Below are positions 29,234 to 39,371 of a stretch of 64,000 nt of DNA, in pieces. A model generated the notes under the pieces. It did no database searches. It saw only the letters and a program-made list of their open reading frames with translations, and had not been told where the DNA came from. The translations under genes were made by a program, and so were the position numbers. The stretch is taken from the NCBI GenBank assembly GCA_003216415.1, contig QCIY01000005.1:25689-89688 (forward strand). Direction: 5' to 3'. Each line of letters begins with the position of its first letter. Position 1 is the stretch's first letter. Source of the stretch: Prochlorococcus sp. AG-402-O16 (GTDB lineage Bacteria; Cyanobacteriota; Cyanobacteriia; PCC-6307; Cyanobiaceae).

Positions 29234-30262
29234 TTATTGAATTAAACTCGAATTTATAAAAAAAATTAAGACAAAAATTATTATCCATAAAAATTGTAAT
29301 CTCAAAATTAATTCACAAATTAATTCAATTTTCTTTCCAGTACAACTATCTCCATTTTTATTGATAATTGGTTTTTCAATAATTTCATTTTTATATTTAC
29401 TTTTTCCTCCCAATCTAATACCTGAAATATGTGCAAATATAGCTTCTGAAATCCCAGAATTAGGTGAATCATACTTTTTACCATCAAAATAACTTTTTTT
29501 TATGATTGATATATATTCACTAAGTTTGGAACCAACTAAAGGTAATGTAATTAAAACTAATCTTGAAGGAATAAAAGTAAAAATATCTTCGATTTTTGCA
29601 CTGAAAAAACCTAAATATCTAAAGTAATCATATTTGTAACCTATCATTGAATCTAAAGTGCTTATTGCTTTATAAGAAAAACCAAGTGACAAAGGTCCTG
29701 GTAGAAAGATTGAAAACTTTATTAAAACAATTCCAATAAAAATCCAAAATAAAGGACCAAATATTCCATCAACAGAATTTTCGGTAAGACTCTCGGTACT
29801 TGATCTTAAAAGATGTTCAACTGATGATGAACTTACATCTCTACTTACTATCATTTGCACTTTCTCTTTGATTATTCTTTCATTTTGATCATTAATTTCT
29901 TTGCTTTCTATTAGCTTTGCAATCTCTTTCACACTTGAAATAAGTCCTTTAGTTGCGATACAACTCGAAAGTCCAAATAAAATTAATAATCCACTAATAA
30001 AATTATTTCTTAATTGCAAATAACTAAGTTCTATCAATTTCCCTAAACTAAAACTAATTCCAATAGTTGATATAGCGACAATGAAACCGCCCCAAAATAA
30101 TATCTTTTTATTTTCTCTAAAATTGTTTGTAAAAAAATTAGATATTTTTTCTATATACAAGCCAATTATTTGAACAGGATGAATAAAAAATCTTGGATCG
30201 CCAATCAATAAATCAAAAAAAATTGATCCTAGAAATATTAAAAATAAATTTATTTCAGCCAA
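29234..30262 (-). CDS. cobD: adenosylcobinamide-phosphate synthase CobD/CbiB
   Basis: Attaches the aminopropanol arm in cobalamin synthesis. The 342-residue membrane protein has an N-terminal [17 protein letters not shown] motif, [24 protein letters not shown], and a C-terminal [17 protein letters not shown] segment. Several hydrophobic helices fit CbiB. Its start overlaps the ilvC end by 13 bases. No other cobalamin gene is nearby. Confidence 0.92.
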   Translation of the reverse strand: MAEINLFLIFLGSIFFDLLIGDPRFFIHPVQIIGLYIEKISNFFTNNFRENKKILFWGGFIVAISTIGISFSLGKLIELSYLQLRNNFISGLLILFGLSSCIATKGLISSVKEIAKLIESKEINDQNERIIKEKVQMIVSRDVSSSSVEHLLRSSTESLTENSVDGIFGPLFWIFIGIVLIKFSIFLPGPLSLGFSYKAISTLDSMIGYKYDYFRYLGFFSAKIEDIFTFIPSRLVLITLPLVGSKLSEYISIIKKSYFDGKKYDSPNSGISEAIFAHISGIRLGGKSKYKNEIIEKPIINKNGDSCTGKKIELICELILRLQFLWIIIFVLIFFINSSLIQ

Positions 30263-31239
30263 CTGAACATCGAACGCAGACCTTTACCTACTTTCTCAAT
30301 TTGATGTTTTGAATTCTCTTCTCTTAATTTTGTCATTAGGGGTTTATTTTTATAGCATTCTTCAACAAAATTCTTAGCGAAAGTTCCATCTTGAATATCT
30401 TTTAGAATTTTTTGCATTTCTTTTTTTGTATCACTATTGATAAGTCTTTTGCCACTTACATAATCTCCATATTCTGCAGTATTTGAAATGGAATCTCTCA
30501 TTTGAGATAAGCCTCCCTTAACCATTAGATCAACAATAAGTTTAACTTCATGTAAGCATTCGAAGTAAGCAAGTTCTGGTTGATATCCTGCCTCTACAAG
30601 AGTTTCAAAGCCTGATTTGACTAGTTCTGATAAGCCTCCGCATAAAACCGCTTGTTCTCCAAATAAATCAGTTTCTGTTTCTTCTTTGAAATTTGTTTCT
30701 AGTATTCCAGCTCTCGTCCCTCCAATCCCTTTAGCGTAAGCCATTGCCAATGATCTTGCACCTCCTGAATAATCCTGCTCTACCGCGAACAATGCAGGAA
30801 CACCTTGACCATTCTGATATTCCCAACGAACAGTGTGTCCAGGTCCTTTCGGGGCAATCATTACAACATCTACAAAACTAGGAGGTTTGATAAGCCCAAA
30901 TCTGATATTAAAGCCATGAGCAAAACTTAATATCTTTCCTTCTTTTAAGTTTGGTTCAATTTCTTTAAGGTAAACATCTTTCTGAAACTCATCGGGCAGG
31001 AGAATCATAATCCAGTCTGCTTTTTCGCAAGCTTCAGAAACACTCAACACTTTTAGGCCGTCACTAATAGCTTTGCTTTCAGACTTACTTCCTTTATATA
31101 AACCTACAATTACATCCATACCACTATCTTTAAGGTTTAGGGCATGCGCGTGACCTTGTGAACCATATCCAATTATTGCTATTGTTTTATTATTTAAAAG
31201 ACTTAGATCTGCATCTTTGTCATAAAAGAGTTGGGTCAT
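30250..31239 (-). CDS. ilvC: ketol-acid reductoisomerase
   Basis: Second step of valine and isoleucine synthesis. A 329-residue class I enzyme with the NADP-binding [32 protein letters not shown], and the metal-binding [16 protein letters not shown] segment. Length is normal. Its stop overlaps the start of cobD by 13 bases; a 110-base AT-rich gap separates it from clpP3 upstream. Confidence 0.97.
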   Translation of the reverse strand: MTQLFYDKDADLSLLNNKTIAIIGYGSQGHAHALNLKDSGMDVIVGLYKGSKSESKAISDGLKVLSVSEACEKADWIMILLPDEFQKDVYLKEIEPNLKEGKILSFAHGFNIRFGLIKPPSFVDVVMIAPKGPGHTVRWEYQNGQGVPALFAVEQDYSGGARSLAMAYAKGIGGTRAGILETNFKEETETDLFGEQAVLCGGLSELVKSGFETLVEAGYQPELAYFECLHEVKLIVDLMVKGGLSQMRDSISNTAEYGDYVSGKRLINSDTKKEMQKILKDIQDGTFAKNFVEECYKNKPLMTKLREENSKHQIEKVGKGLRSMFSWLK

Positions 31240-31349
31240 TAGTTGTAGCTTATTTGCATTTGATAATTAATATTTTAGACATTAAACGTGTAAATAAACC
31301 AATAAATTATTAATTTAAAAATTAAAGTTAAAATTTTTATTTAAAAAAC

Positions 31350-31961
31350 TTAAGACTGATTTGCTTCGCTTGGATGTTTGATTACTTTATCAATCAGGCC
31401 ATAGTTTTTAGCCTCTTCTGCGCTTAGAAAATAATCTCTATCAGTGTCCTTTTCAATTTTCTCAAATGATTGACCAGTCATATCCGCCATAGACATGTTT
31501 AACATATCTTTAATTCTTAGAATTTCCTTGGCCTCTATTTCAATATCACTTGCTTGACGCTGAGATGTTCCTCCAAGAGGTTGATGAATCATTATTCTGC
31601 TGTGGGGCAAAGCAACTCTTTTACCTTTTGTTCCAGCCGCCAATAGGAACGCACCCATGGATGCTGCCAGGCCTACGCATATGGTTACTACATCACTTTT
31701 TACGTATTTAATAGTATCGTATATGGCCAAGCCGGCAGTTACTGATCCTCCTGGACTATTTATATATAGATAAATAGGTTTTGAATTGTCATCAGAATCA
31801 AGATAAAGCATTTGAGCAACAAGGCTATTAGCAATACCATCATTAACTTCTTGTCCAAGAAAAAGAATTCTTTCAACACCTAGTCTTGTATATATGTCAA
31901 CCCATCTTTCGTATTGACTTCCAGGAAGTCTATAAGGCACACTTGGAGTTCCTATCGGCAT
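31350..31961 (-). CDS. clpP3: ATP-dependent Clp protease proteolytic subunit ClpP3
   Basis: A 203-residue serine protease subunit. The catalytic triad is present: S101 in LAASMGA, H126 in MIHQP, and an Asp near 174-176 in DTDRDYFLS. In cyanobacteria ClpP3 and the inactive ClpR form a mixed core encoded side by side, and that is the arrangement here (26 bases apart), so I call this the ClpP3 member rather than ClpP1 or ClpP2. Confidence 0.9.
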   Translation of the reverse strand: MPIGTPSVPYRLPGSQYERWVDIYTRLGVERILFLGQEVNDGIANSLVAQMLYLDSDDNSKPIYLYINSPGGSVTAGLAIYDTIKYVKSDVVTICVGLAASMGAFLLAAGTKGKRVALPHSRIMIHQPLGGTSQRQASDIEIEAKEILRIKDMLNMSMADMTGQSFEKIEKDTDRDYFLSAEEAKNYGLIDKVIKHPSEANQS

Positions 31962-31987
31962 GATTTTAAATTAGTTGGTTGTGAGAG

Positions 31988-32659
31988 TTAAATTTTACTG
32001 GGTAGATCTTTTTGACTTGTGAGTATTCTATCAATAACTCCATAATCTAAGGCTTCTTGAGGGTTGAGATAACTCATCCTGTCTGAGTCTTTAGAGAGTT
32101 CATTAATAGTCTTCCCGGTATTACGCGAAAGAATCTCCAGCATTGACTTTTTATTTTTCAAAACTTCCTCAGCTCTTATTTGAATATCGGTTGCTTGCCC
32201 TCTTGCTCCACTTATAGGTTGATGTAAAACAATAGAGGCGTGAGGAAGAGCTGCTCTTTGCCCCTTTGTACCAGATGAAAGGATAACTGCAGCGGTGCCC
32301 ATCGCTTGTCCAATACAGATTGTATGTACTGGGGGCTTAATGTAACTTATTGTGTCGCATATAGCGAAAGCTTCTGTTTCGAAACCAACGGCATCACCAG
32401 TGTACCAACTTGTTCCTGTTGAATTTATATAAAAAAAGATAGGTTTTTCAGGATCCTCAAACTCTAGATAAAGAAGTTGAGCAATGATTAACTCAGTAAC
32501 ATCCATTCCTAGTTGTCTTTTCGCATCATCATCTGAAAATAATGGTAAACCAAGATAGACGATTCTCTCTTTAAGTAAAAGAGAGGGTAGATCAGGGGGC
32601 GGGGTCCTCATAACGGTGTTTTCTCCGTAATAAGGAGCAGATACAGTCATTTGTATCAA
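31988..32659 (-). CDS. clpR: ClpR, proteolytically inactive ClpP paralogue
   Basis: A 223-residue ClpP-like protein. The segment aligned with the active-site serine reads IGQAMGTAAV, so the serine is replaced by glycine, as in cyanobacterial ClpR; the histidine segment (VLHQP) and the Asp region (KDSDRMSYL) remain. An insertion with a STGTSWYTGDAVGFETEAFAI region is typical of ClpR. It sits between the PIN-TRAM gene and clpP3 in one leftward run. Confidence 0.92.
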   Translation of the reverse strand: MIQMTVSAPYYGENTVMRTPPPDLPSLLLKERIVYLGLPLFSDDDAKRQLGMDVTELIIAQLLYLEFEDPEKPIFFYINSTGTSWYTGDAVGFETEAFAICDTISYIKPPVHTICIGQAMGTAAVILSSGTKGQRAALPHASIVLHQPISGARGQATDIQIRAEEVLKNKKSMLEILSRNTGKTINELSKDSDRMSYLNPQEALDYGVIDRILTSQKDLPSKI

Positions 32660-32689
32660 AAAATAAGATTGATTTGATTCTAGCTAGAT

Positions 32690-33799
32690 TTAGCCCTGTG
32701 TCGCTGGTGATTTAAAAGATTTGTTTGACTCAGGATTATTTATCAGTTTTCCAAAGACCATCCTTCCAGTGGGAGTTTGTAGTGCTCCTGTTATAACGAT
32801 ATCTAATCTGCTTCCTACAAAATTCTTCGCTTCATCAATAACAACCATTGTTCCATCATCTAAATACCCAATACCTTGCATTTTTTCTTTTCCCTCTCTT
32901 ACGATTTTTATATTAAGCGATTCACCTGGCTGTACTTCTGGTCTTAAAGCAATAACCAAATCACTTAAATTCATAACTTTTAATTCTTTTACTTCAGCAA
33001 TCTGAGAAAGATTATAATCAGCAGTAATTAAAGTTCCTGTCATATCCTCAGTAATTTTCAATAGTTTTTCATCTACCCCATTACCTTCATACTTTGTTGG
33101 GTTTATTACCAGTCTTCTCCCGTATAAATCTCTCAATTCTTTCAATAACTTAAGACCTCTTCTGCCTTTAGACCTTTTTTCATTACTGCTTGAGTCAGCT
33201 AAAGTTTGTAATTCATCAATTACACTTTGAGCAACAATTAGTTGCCCTTCCAACAAACCACAACTTAATAGGCCATTTATTCTGCCATCAATAATTACAC
33301 TGGTATCAAGAATTTTTGGACTTGCAGCAGGGAGTATTCCTTCATTAACTAGATATGCATCAGTATTAGTTGGATTGAATATTCTTAATAATGTCCTCCC
33401 ATGGGTATCTGCTAATTTATAACCAAGCACACCAAAGAAAATGTTGCTTAATATAGCCGCTAATGGTTTTGCAAAAAAGACTTCTCTAGGGAAGGGAATT
33501 AATAGTATTGGAGCAAGAAGGAGATTCGCAACAAGTAATCCTAAAATTAAGCCAACTGACCTACTTATTAATAAGTCCGTGGGCATCGTCCTTATTTGAT
33601 CAAGAAACGTCTTTCTAAGTTGAAGGAATACAAAACCAGCTGCTAATCCTATAAAAAAACCTATTATTGCTAAAACAATTCTAAAACCCTCTACATTAGA
33701 CACTTGTTTAAGTATATCTACTGGCAATAAATCAACCCCAAGCCATCCTGAAGCAGCCCCAGACAATACAAATAAAATTAATACTAAAATATCTGTCAT
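32690..33799 (-). CDS. membrane-anchored PIN-TRAM domain protein (YacL-like)
   Basis: A 369-residue protein with four hydrophobic segments in the first 145 residues, a PIN domain starting at KILDTSVIIDGRI with further acidic residues (VIDELQTLAD, LITADYNLSQIA), and a C-terminal TRAM-like part (GIGYLDDGTMVVIDEAKNF). PIN domains are usually RNases and TRAM binds RNA. The target is unknown. It heads a leftward run with clpR and clpP3. Confidence 0.85.
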   Translation of the reverse strand: MTDILVLILFVLSGAASGWLGVDLLPVDILKQVSNVEGFRIVLAIIGFFIGLAAGFVFLQLRKTFLDQIRTMPTDLLISRSVGLILGLLVANLLLAPILLIPFPREVFFAKPLAAILSNIFFGVLGYKLADTHGRTLLRIFNPTNTDAYLVNEGILPAASPKILDTSVIIDGRINGLLSCGLLEGQLIVAQSVIDELQTLADSSSNEKRSKGRRGLKLLKELRDLYGRRLVINPTKYEGNGVDEKLLKITEDMTGTLITADYNLSQIAEVKELKVMNLSDLVIALRPEVQPGESLNIKIVREGKEKMQGIGYLDDGTMVVIDEAKNFVGSRLDIVITGALQTPTGRMVFGKLINNPESNKSFKSPATQG

Positions 33800-33896
33800 A
33801 TATATAATCTACTAGGATTTATTAATTGAGTAAATAAGGATTTTATTTTTTTCGATCCTTAATACTTTTTTCGGGCTTAAACAATGTATTTAGATT

Positions 33897-35120
33897 ATGA
33901 ATAAGTGTCCAAAAAGTGCCTATGTACACATCCCTTTTTGCCACAGGAGGTGCTTTTATTGCGATTTTGCAGTTATTCCACTTGGAAACAATATTGAAAC
34001 TTTACAAGGTTATGGAAGCAAAACTGTTCAAGAATATTTGCACTTTTTGTATAAAGAAATATTGTCAATTAAGCATAAATCACCTCTTTCGACAATTTAT
34101 GTGGGTGGTGGCACACCATCAATTTTGGATCCTAAACAAATCAAAGAATTAATTGATCTTTTTAAAGAAAATTATGGAATTGATTATGGTGCTGAAATTA
34201 CTATGGAGGTAGACCCAGCTAGTTTTAATCAATATGATCTTGATGGATTTATAAATGCAGGGATAAATAGATTTAGTCTCGGAGTACAAAGTTTTAATAA
34301 TCAGATACTTAAAAAGTCGGGAAGGCGGCATTTAGGAGAAGATGCTGAAAAATCTTGTTTATGGTTGAAGAGAGAATATGATTCTGGGTTAATTAAAAGC
34401 TGGAGCTTAGATTTAATTCAAAACCTACCACTTAGTGGTTTTAAAGAATGGCAAGATGACTTAAAAAAAGCAATAACGTTTTCACCACCACATATATCCA
34501 TTTATGATTTAAATATTGAAGATGGAACTGTTTTTAAAAAATTAGTTAATTTAGGAAAATTAAAAATTCCAAGTGATGACGAGGCTTTTAGAAATAGTGA
34601 ATCAACGCATTTAGTTTTAAAAAACTCAGGCTACTCAAGATATGAAATCTCAAATTATTGTCTCCCGAACCATCAATCCAGGCATAATAGAGTTTATTGG
34701 AGTGGATTAGGCTGGTGGAGTTTTGGTCAAGGTTCTACTAGTTCACCTTGGGGGGAAAAGTTAACAAGACCAAGAGTTAGCAAAGAATATAAAGAATGGG
34801 TAATTATGCAATACGAACTTAATCTGGATTCATCCCTAACTAATAAGGATTTTATCTATAAAGAACTTGATGAGAAAATAATGTTGGGATTGAGACTTAA
34901 AGAGGGCATAGATATCCATGAGGTTTTTAAAGAACAAAACTGGGAAAACAAAAAGTTCGAAAGAAACTTAAGAAAATTGCTTGAAGAATGGGAAAGATTT
35001 CTTGAAAGTGGACTATTAGTGAGAAAGGGTAATAGATTTTTTTTAAGCGATCCAAAAGGAATGGAGCTAAGCAATCAAATTCTTATTTCCATGTTTAAAT
35101 GGTGGGATGAAATTAATTAA
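33897..35120 (+). CDS. hemW: HemW-like radical SAM protein
   Basis: A 407-residue radical SAM protein with the CxxxCxxC cluster motif in PFCHRRCFYCDF, preceded by AYVHI, then YVGGGTPS and SLDLIQNLP. This is the HemW/HemN-like group, formerly called coproporphyrinogen III oxidase, whose proven role in some bacteria is heme trafficking. It stands alone on the plus strand with a 97-base divergent spacer to the PIN-TRAM gene. Confidence 0.9.
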   Translation: MNKCPKSAYVHIPFCHRRCFYCDFAVIPLGNNIETLQGYGSKTVQEYLHFLYKEILSIKHKSPLSTIYVGGGTPSILDPKQIKELIDLFKENYGIDYGAEITMEVDPASFNQYDLDGFINAGINRFSLGVQSFNNQILKKSGRRHLGEDAEKSCLWLKREYDSGLIKSWSLDLIQNLPLSGFKEWQDDLKKAITFSPPHISIYDLNIEDGTVFKKLVNLGKLKIPSDDEAFRNSESTHLVLKNSGYSRYEISNYCLPNHQSRHNRVYWSGLGWWSFGQGSTSSPWGEKLTRPRVSKEYKEWVIMQYELNLDSSLTNKDFIYKELDEKIMLGLRLKEGIDIHEVFKEQNWENKKFERNLRKLLEEWERFLESGLLVRKGNRFFLSDPKGMELSNQILISMFKWWDEIN

Positions 35121-35181
35121 GATTAATCATATCCTTTTAGGCATAGCTAAGACCTCTGGCAACACATGTTTTATAAGAATT

Positions 35182-35403
35182 TTAGATAATAAAATAAATC
35201 CCTTCAAAAACTTCTTTAACAAAAGGTAAAGGAAATCTTTGTAATGAAATATTTGACAGTCGATTTAATTTTGAGAAGGTAATATAACCCTCTTTTTTAA
35301 TGTCTATTAATACATCCCTATTGCTGTTATTAGTTGTTGCAAACTGCACAAACTTATTTTTAAATATAAAAATAGAAGGAAATGAAATGCCTCTTAATTC
35401 CAC
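35182..35403 (-). CDS. candidate 73-residue protein in the hemW downstream spacer
   Basis: A frame starting with GTG and reading VELRGISFPSIFIF, then VQFATTNNSNRDVLIDI and KEVFEGIYFII. The pattern of short beta-like strands looks protein-like rather than random, but I recognise no family. It is the only coding candidate in the 345-base spacer between hemW and the pilin-like gene, which otherwise shows no RNA fold or terminator. The true start may lie slightly upstream, since the frame is open to about 35424. Confidence 0.35.
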   Translation of the reverse strand: MELRGISFPSIFIFKNKFVQFATTNNSNRDVLIDIKKEGYITFSKLNRLSNISLQRFPLPFVKEVFEGIYFII

Positions 35404-35465
35404 CGCTAGCAGGCATAACTTTACCTATTTGGTGTTAATGCGGAGACTTGATATTTAATAGGTAG

Positions 35466-35876
35466 ATGAAACAAATGAGAAAAAAGAACAGAAGGGGATG
35501 TTTTTTAGATTTAGTTTTATTTACAACAGTCTTTTTCTTTTGTATGTCTATTTTAATTCCTCAGTTGATAAGTATTAAAACTTCTCCTATTGATTCCGTT
35601 ATGAAAAATGTATTAATTAACGGTGTTAAAGAATGTATAGTCAGAGATGCCGATGGCAAAACCGCTAATTTTATTGATGTTGACTCCTTCTCAGGGAAAT
35701 ACAGCAGATTTAAAGTTAAAGCTATAAGTACTAATAGTTGTTTTAAATTAAGAGCTATCCCTGAAGACAATATACAAAATTGGTTTCAAATAGATTACGA
35801 CCCAGAAACTAGAAAAGTTTCTAAAACTTGTGGAGATCCATCTAAAAAAGGCTGCGATGAAGGAAATACTTGGTAA
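35466..35876 (+). CDS. small anchored protein with pilin-like layout
   Basis: A 136-residue protein with a basic head (residues 1-10), one hydrophobic helix (about 13-34) and a soluble domain with cysteines at KECIVRD, NSCFKL, KTCGDP and KGCDEG. A basic leader, glycine, long N-terminal helix and small globular domain ending in a cysteine-rich loop resembles type IV pilins or pseudopilins of marine picocyanobacteria. The cleavage-site region reads RRGCFLD instead of the usual G-F-T-x-x-E, so processing by prepilin peptidase is uncertain. It could instead be a plain membrane-anchored protein. Confidence 0.6.
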   Translation: MKQMRKKNRRGCFLDLVLFTTVFFFCMSILIPQLISIKTSPIDSVMKNVLINGVKECIVRDADGKTANFIDVDSFSGKYSRFKVKAISTNSCFKLRAIPEDNIQNWFQIDYDPETRKVSKTCGDPSKKGCDEGNTW

Positions 35877-36003
35877 TATATTTTGTAAAAATTTTAATTT
35901 GAGAATGGATACAAAAATAGCTCTTTTCTATCTCCTTACCCTTATAAACTATTGTAAATACTAGCTTCTTGCCTAATCGCTACTTGTGGCAAAATGGGTT
36001 GGG

Positions 36004-36777
36004 TTAGTTAAGTCTTTGAGAGTCTACCCATTCTTTTAATTTATCCTCAAATAATTTCTTTCCTTGAATAATCGGTTGGCAAAATGGTGGTTGATCATCA
36101 GTAAGGCCTAATAAATCTGCAGTAACTCTTACTTGTCCATCGCAATAATTACCAGCACCAATGCCTATTGTGGGAATTCTTAAATTTTTTTGTATTTCTT
36201 TAGCTAGCAAGTCAGGAATATGTTCAAGAACTATTGAAAAACATCCTAATTTTTCAAGAATCGAAGCTTCTTTCTTTATTTTTTCTTGGCTTTCTAAACT
36301 TTCTCCTTGTTTCTTTAATCCTAGATGTAAATAGCTTTGTGGTGTAAGACCTATATGACCCATAACAGGGATTCCCATTCTTATTAATCTAGAAATAACT
36401 TTTTGTATTTCTGGTTCAGCCCCTTCTACCTTTACAGCTTTTGCGTAAGTGCTTTGAATGATTTTCCCTGCATACTCCACAGCTTTATCCTCTCCACATT
36501 GGTAAGTCAGAAAAGGCATGTCGGAAACTACCAAAGGTTGATCTTCAATTTTCTTTTTAAATCCTCTGCAAACTGCATTAGTATGATGAATTACATTTTC
36601 TAAAGTTAATGGCAATGTGGATTTGTATCCTAAACAGACCATCGCTAAGGAATCTCCTACTAACAAGAGATCAACATTAGCTTGTTCTGCAATGGATCCT
36701 GATATTGAGTCCCATGCAGTAAGTGCAATAATTTTTTGAGATTTTTCTTTATATTTAAAGAGGTCTGAAGGTAACAT
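36004..36777 (-). CDS. panB: 3-methyl-2-oxobutanoate hydroxymethyltransferase
   Basis: First committed step of pantothenate synthesis, using methylene-tetrahydrofolate. The 257-residue protein has LLVGDSLAMVCLGY, VVSDMPFLTYQ, AVKVEGAE, VMGHIGLTPQS and PTIGIGAGNYCDGQ, all PanB hallmarks. It is leftward, downstream of ftsZ but separated from it by the oppositely oriented ffs RNA gene. Confidence 0.96.
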   Translation of the reverse strand: MLPSDLFKYKEKSQKIIALTAWDSISGSIAEQANVDLLLVGDSLAMVCLGYKSTLPLTLENVIHHTNAVCRGFKKKIEDQPLVVSDMPFLTYQCGEDKAVEYAGKIIQSTYAKAVKVEGAEPEIQKVISRLIRMGIPVMGHIGLTPQSYLHLGLKKQGESLESQEKIKKEASILEKLGCFSIVLEHIPDLLAKEIQKNLRIPTIGIGAGNYCDGQVRVTADLLGLTDDQPPFCQPIIQGKKLFEDKLKEWVDSQRLN

Positions 36778-36822
36778 AAGAGAGTTATGTATCTTTTTTA
36801 ATCAAGAATTGCTAATATGTTG

Positions 36823-36920
36823 GTGACTCGGCCTTTCGCGGTTTTAACGCCTAAACCTGGTCAGGACCGGAAGGTAGCAGCCACAAGGGATGCTTGAGGC
36901 AGGCGAGATAACCGAGTCAC
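36823..36920 (+). ncRNA. ffs: signal recognition particle RNA (4.5S type)
   Basis: A 98-base RNA that folds into one long hairpin: the outer stem GTGACTCGG (36823-36831) pairs with CCGAGTCAC (36912-36920). The apical half carries the conserved bacterial SRP domain IV sequences GGTCAGGACCGGAAGG and AGCAGCC, which bind Ffh. It lies on the plus strand between two leftward genes, panB and ftsZ, so readthrough from ftsZ would be antisense to it. The protein partner ffh starts at 63494. Confidence 0.95.
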
Positions 36921-36933
36921 TTTATTTTACTTG

Positions 36934-38049
36934 TTAATCTATATCTTTTTTATTCTGTCTTAACTTCAAAAATTCTGGAATATTTGCTCCTGTCTCTTTA
37001 CTATTGGAATCATTATAAAAAGATTGATTAGATAATCTATTTCTAATTCTTTGTTGTTTGAATGGTTGGCTTGTATCAAAACCTGTTGCAATGACGGTAA
37101 CTTGTATTTCACCTTCCATATCTTCGTTCACTGCTTGACCAACGATTATATTCGCATCCTGATCTACCACTTCACTAATAACTTCTCCAACTGAGTTCAC
37201 ATCGTCAAGAGTTAAATCTTTCCCTCCAGTAATATTTACTAGGCAACCTTTTGCACCATCAATTCTTCCTGCTTCTAGTAATGGACTATTAATTGCGGCT
37301 TGGGCGGCCTCCATAGCTCTAGATCGGCCAGATCCAATACCTACCCCAAGAAGCGCTGTGCCAGCCTCAGTCATGACTGATCTCACATCAGCAAAGTCAA
37401 GATTAACCTCGCCTGGGCGGGTAATTACTTCACTTATACCTTGAACTCCCATTCTTAGAACATCATCTGCATTCCTAAACGCTTCTTGAATGGAGGCACC
37501 CGACGAAACTTCTTTTAACCGATCATTTGGTATGACAATAAGAGTGTCAACATTTTCTGCTAATCTTGCTATTCCTTCTTCTGCTTGACGCATTCTTCTT
37601 TTCCCTTCGAAAGAAAAAGGTTTAGTTACTATTCCAATTGTTAATGCACCACTTTGCTTTGCTACTTCAGCAACAACTGGAGCTGCTCCTGTGCCAGTAC
37701 CCCCACCCATCCCTGCGGCTATAAAAACTAAGTCTGAACCCTCTAATGATTGTTGTAGCTCATCTCTAGATTCTTCTGCAGCCTTTTGACCGATACTTGG
37801 ATTTCCTCCCGCTCCAAGACCTCTGGTTAAATTCTGACCTAACTGGACCCTTTGCTCAGCAGAGGACTGTAGTAAAGCTTGCGCGTCTGTATTAAGAACT
37901 CTAAATGAAACGCCTTCAAGATCACTATCAATCATCCTGTTTACAGCGTTACTCCCACCACCGCCTACACCAATAACTTCTATTTTGGCGTTTTGGCTTG
38001 GAAGAATTTCTCTCGATTGATCAAAGTTTGGATTGTTACCGAAGCTCAT
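36934..38049 (-). CDS. ftsZ: cell division GTPase FtsZ
   Basis: A 371-residue tubulin homologue that forms the division ring. The T4 GTP-binding loop GGGTGTG is at residues 115-121; the N-terminal [12 protein letters not shown] (28-37) and the NLDFADV T7 loop are also present. A variable linker leads to a C-terminal IPEFLKLR, the usual docking peptide form. It lies 179 bases downstream of ftsQ, a gap likely to hold its own promoter. Confidence 0.98.
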   Translation of the reverse strand: MSFGNNPNFDQSREILPSQNAKIEVIGVGGGGSNAVNRMIDSDLEGVSFRVLNTDAQALLQSSAEQRVQLGQNLTRGLGAGGNPSIGQKAAEESRDELQQSLEGSDLVFIAAGMGGGTGTGAAPVVAEVAKQSGALTIGIVTKPFSFEGKRRMRQAEEGIARLAENVDTLIVIPNDRLKEVSSGASIQEAFRNADDVLRMGVQGISEVITRPGEVNLDFADVRSVMTEAGTALLGVGIGSGRSRAMEAAQAAINSPLLEAGRIDGAKGCLVNITGGKDLTLDDVNSVGEVISEVVDQDANIIVGQAVNEDMEGEIQVTVIATGFDTSQPFKQQRIRNRLSNQSFYNDSNSKETGANIPEFLKLRQNKKDID

Positions 38050-38228
38050 CTCTTAATAGGGATCTAATACTAGTATTGGGTGCATTATGAACTTACTAAG
38101 CTCATCTGTAGGAGTTTGTTGAGGAAAATCCTTAAAATATTTATTTTTTAAATATTTTGTTTTATATGCTAAACCCACATCAACACTACAATAATTAAAA
38201 AAAATTATTTAAAATTAATTTTCAAATA

Positions 38229-38954
38229 TTAGGGTTTGAACACTTTTATTTTTGGTTTATTTGGATCAGTAAGATCAATATTATCTATTTTTTCATAAAA
38301 GTTATTTTCCTTAAATTCATTTTTTAGGTTATTAATTATTTGTAATTGATAGTTGATTAATTTTGGGTTAAATCCTAAAAATATTTTTTTTAAATCTTTT
38401 TCCTCAACAGTTAGAAATCCATTGGGTGAGAAAGTTATTTTAATTATCTCAAATTCATAATTCTCTAAGCCATTTAAAATTTTTGATAATATTTTTTTAA
38501 ATTTTTCTTTCCAACCAAAAACTTTTATTGATAATTTGCTCAAATTTTTATCGTCTGCATGTTGTATGTTAATAAAAATTCCATCTTTATCAATAAAGCC
38601 TAAGATTTTCTCATCATTAAATTTCCTCTCCCCGTAAGCTATTGGAGTTCTTGTTTGGATATGAATCTTCAAACCAAAAGGCAATATTTGTCTATTTACT
38701 GAAACATTTTTTAGCGATAAATTTTGTTTTAACTCTTTTTCTAAAAAACTAGTTTTAATAAGGATTAACCGTATTGGAAATTTTAAAGATGAATTATTTA
38801 CTACATCATTCCGAGAAAATAATTCACTACCAGAAATTCTAATATCCTGAATATTCACTTTTTTTAGCGTTTTTAGACTTATTAAGCTTGTTGAAAATAA
38901 AAATAAAATTAGAAATAAAAAGCTTTTTTTGTTGATTTTTTTCTGGTTTTTCAC
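38229..38954 (-). CDS. ftsQ: cell division protein FtsQ-like (POTRA domain)
   Basis: A 241-residue protein with a basic N-terminus, one transmembrane helix (about residues 10-28), then a POTRA domain (VNIQDIRISGSELFSRNDVV) and a beta-rich region containing RTPIAYGE and GFIDKDGIFI, which is the FtsQ/DivIB pattern. Weakly conserved, as usual for the family, but its position between ddl and ftsZ supports the call. The start overlaps the upstream membrane-protein gene by 4 bases. Confidence 0.88.
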   Translation of the reverse strand: MKNQKKINKKSFLFLILFLFSTSLISLKTLKKVNIQDIRISGSELFSRNDVVNNSSLKFPIRLILIKTSFLEKELKQNLSLKNVSVNRQILPFGLKIHIQTRTPIAYGERKFNDEKILGFIDKDGIFINIQHADDKNLSKLSIKVFGWKEKFKKILSKILNGLENYEFEIIKITFSPNGFLTVEEKDLKKIFLGFNPKLINYQLQIINNLKNEFKENNFYEKIDNIDLTDPNKPKIKVFKP

Positions 38955-39361
38955 AGATCACATCTAGCTTTTTCCATCAATTGCTTCATCCATTCTCTTG
39001 CCTGTTCTGCATCTGAAAATGGTACATCCATCTCTTTCCCATCTCCTACTAATCGCAACCTGCACTTCCCTTGAGATTCACTTGTTAGAGGAGCTTCTCC
39101 TGATGTTAGGGCCATTAATTCAACTAATTCTAGTTTCTTAATTGTGAAACTATCTTTTTCTTCAAATGCACCAGCTTCAAATGCGCTCCATCTTAATTTC
39201 CCATCTTTTAGGGATGCTGCACCTGAACTATCTAACTTACAAAGTTCAGAACCACTAGCCCAGCATCTAAAAAGATTTTGCCTTCTTCTTTCTAACCATC
39301 CTAGAGCAGTTAATAAAATGAAGATTAAAAGTAATGGTAACCAAAGAAGTCCATGCAACAT
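38951..39361 (-). CDS. cyanobacterial membrane protein between ddl and ftsQ
   Basis: A 136-residue protein with one N-terminal hydrophobic helix (about residues 3-22), a cysteine-containing RRRQNLFRCW segment and a soluble part with regular beta strands that resembles a PH-like fold (inference). It overlaps ftsQ by 4 bases and starts 10 bases after ddl, so it is embedded in the wall/division cluster. I know of no assigned function. Confidence 0.75.
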   Translation of the reverse strand: MLHGLLWLPLLLIFILLTALGWLERRRQNLFRCWASGSELCKLDSSGAASLKDGKLRWSAFEAGAFEEKDSFTIKKLELVELMALTSGEAPLTSESQGKCRLRLVGDGKEMDVPFSDAEQAREWMKQLMEKARCDL

Positions 39362-39371
39362 TTGATTTAAA

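Noticed and set aside
35901..35990. Short frames between the pilin-like gene and panB
   Set aside because: A 19-codon frame only; no match to small photosynthetic subunits.
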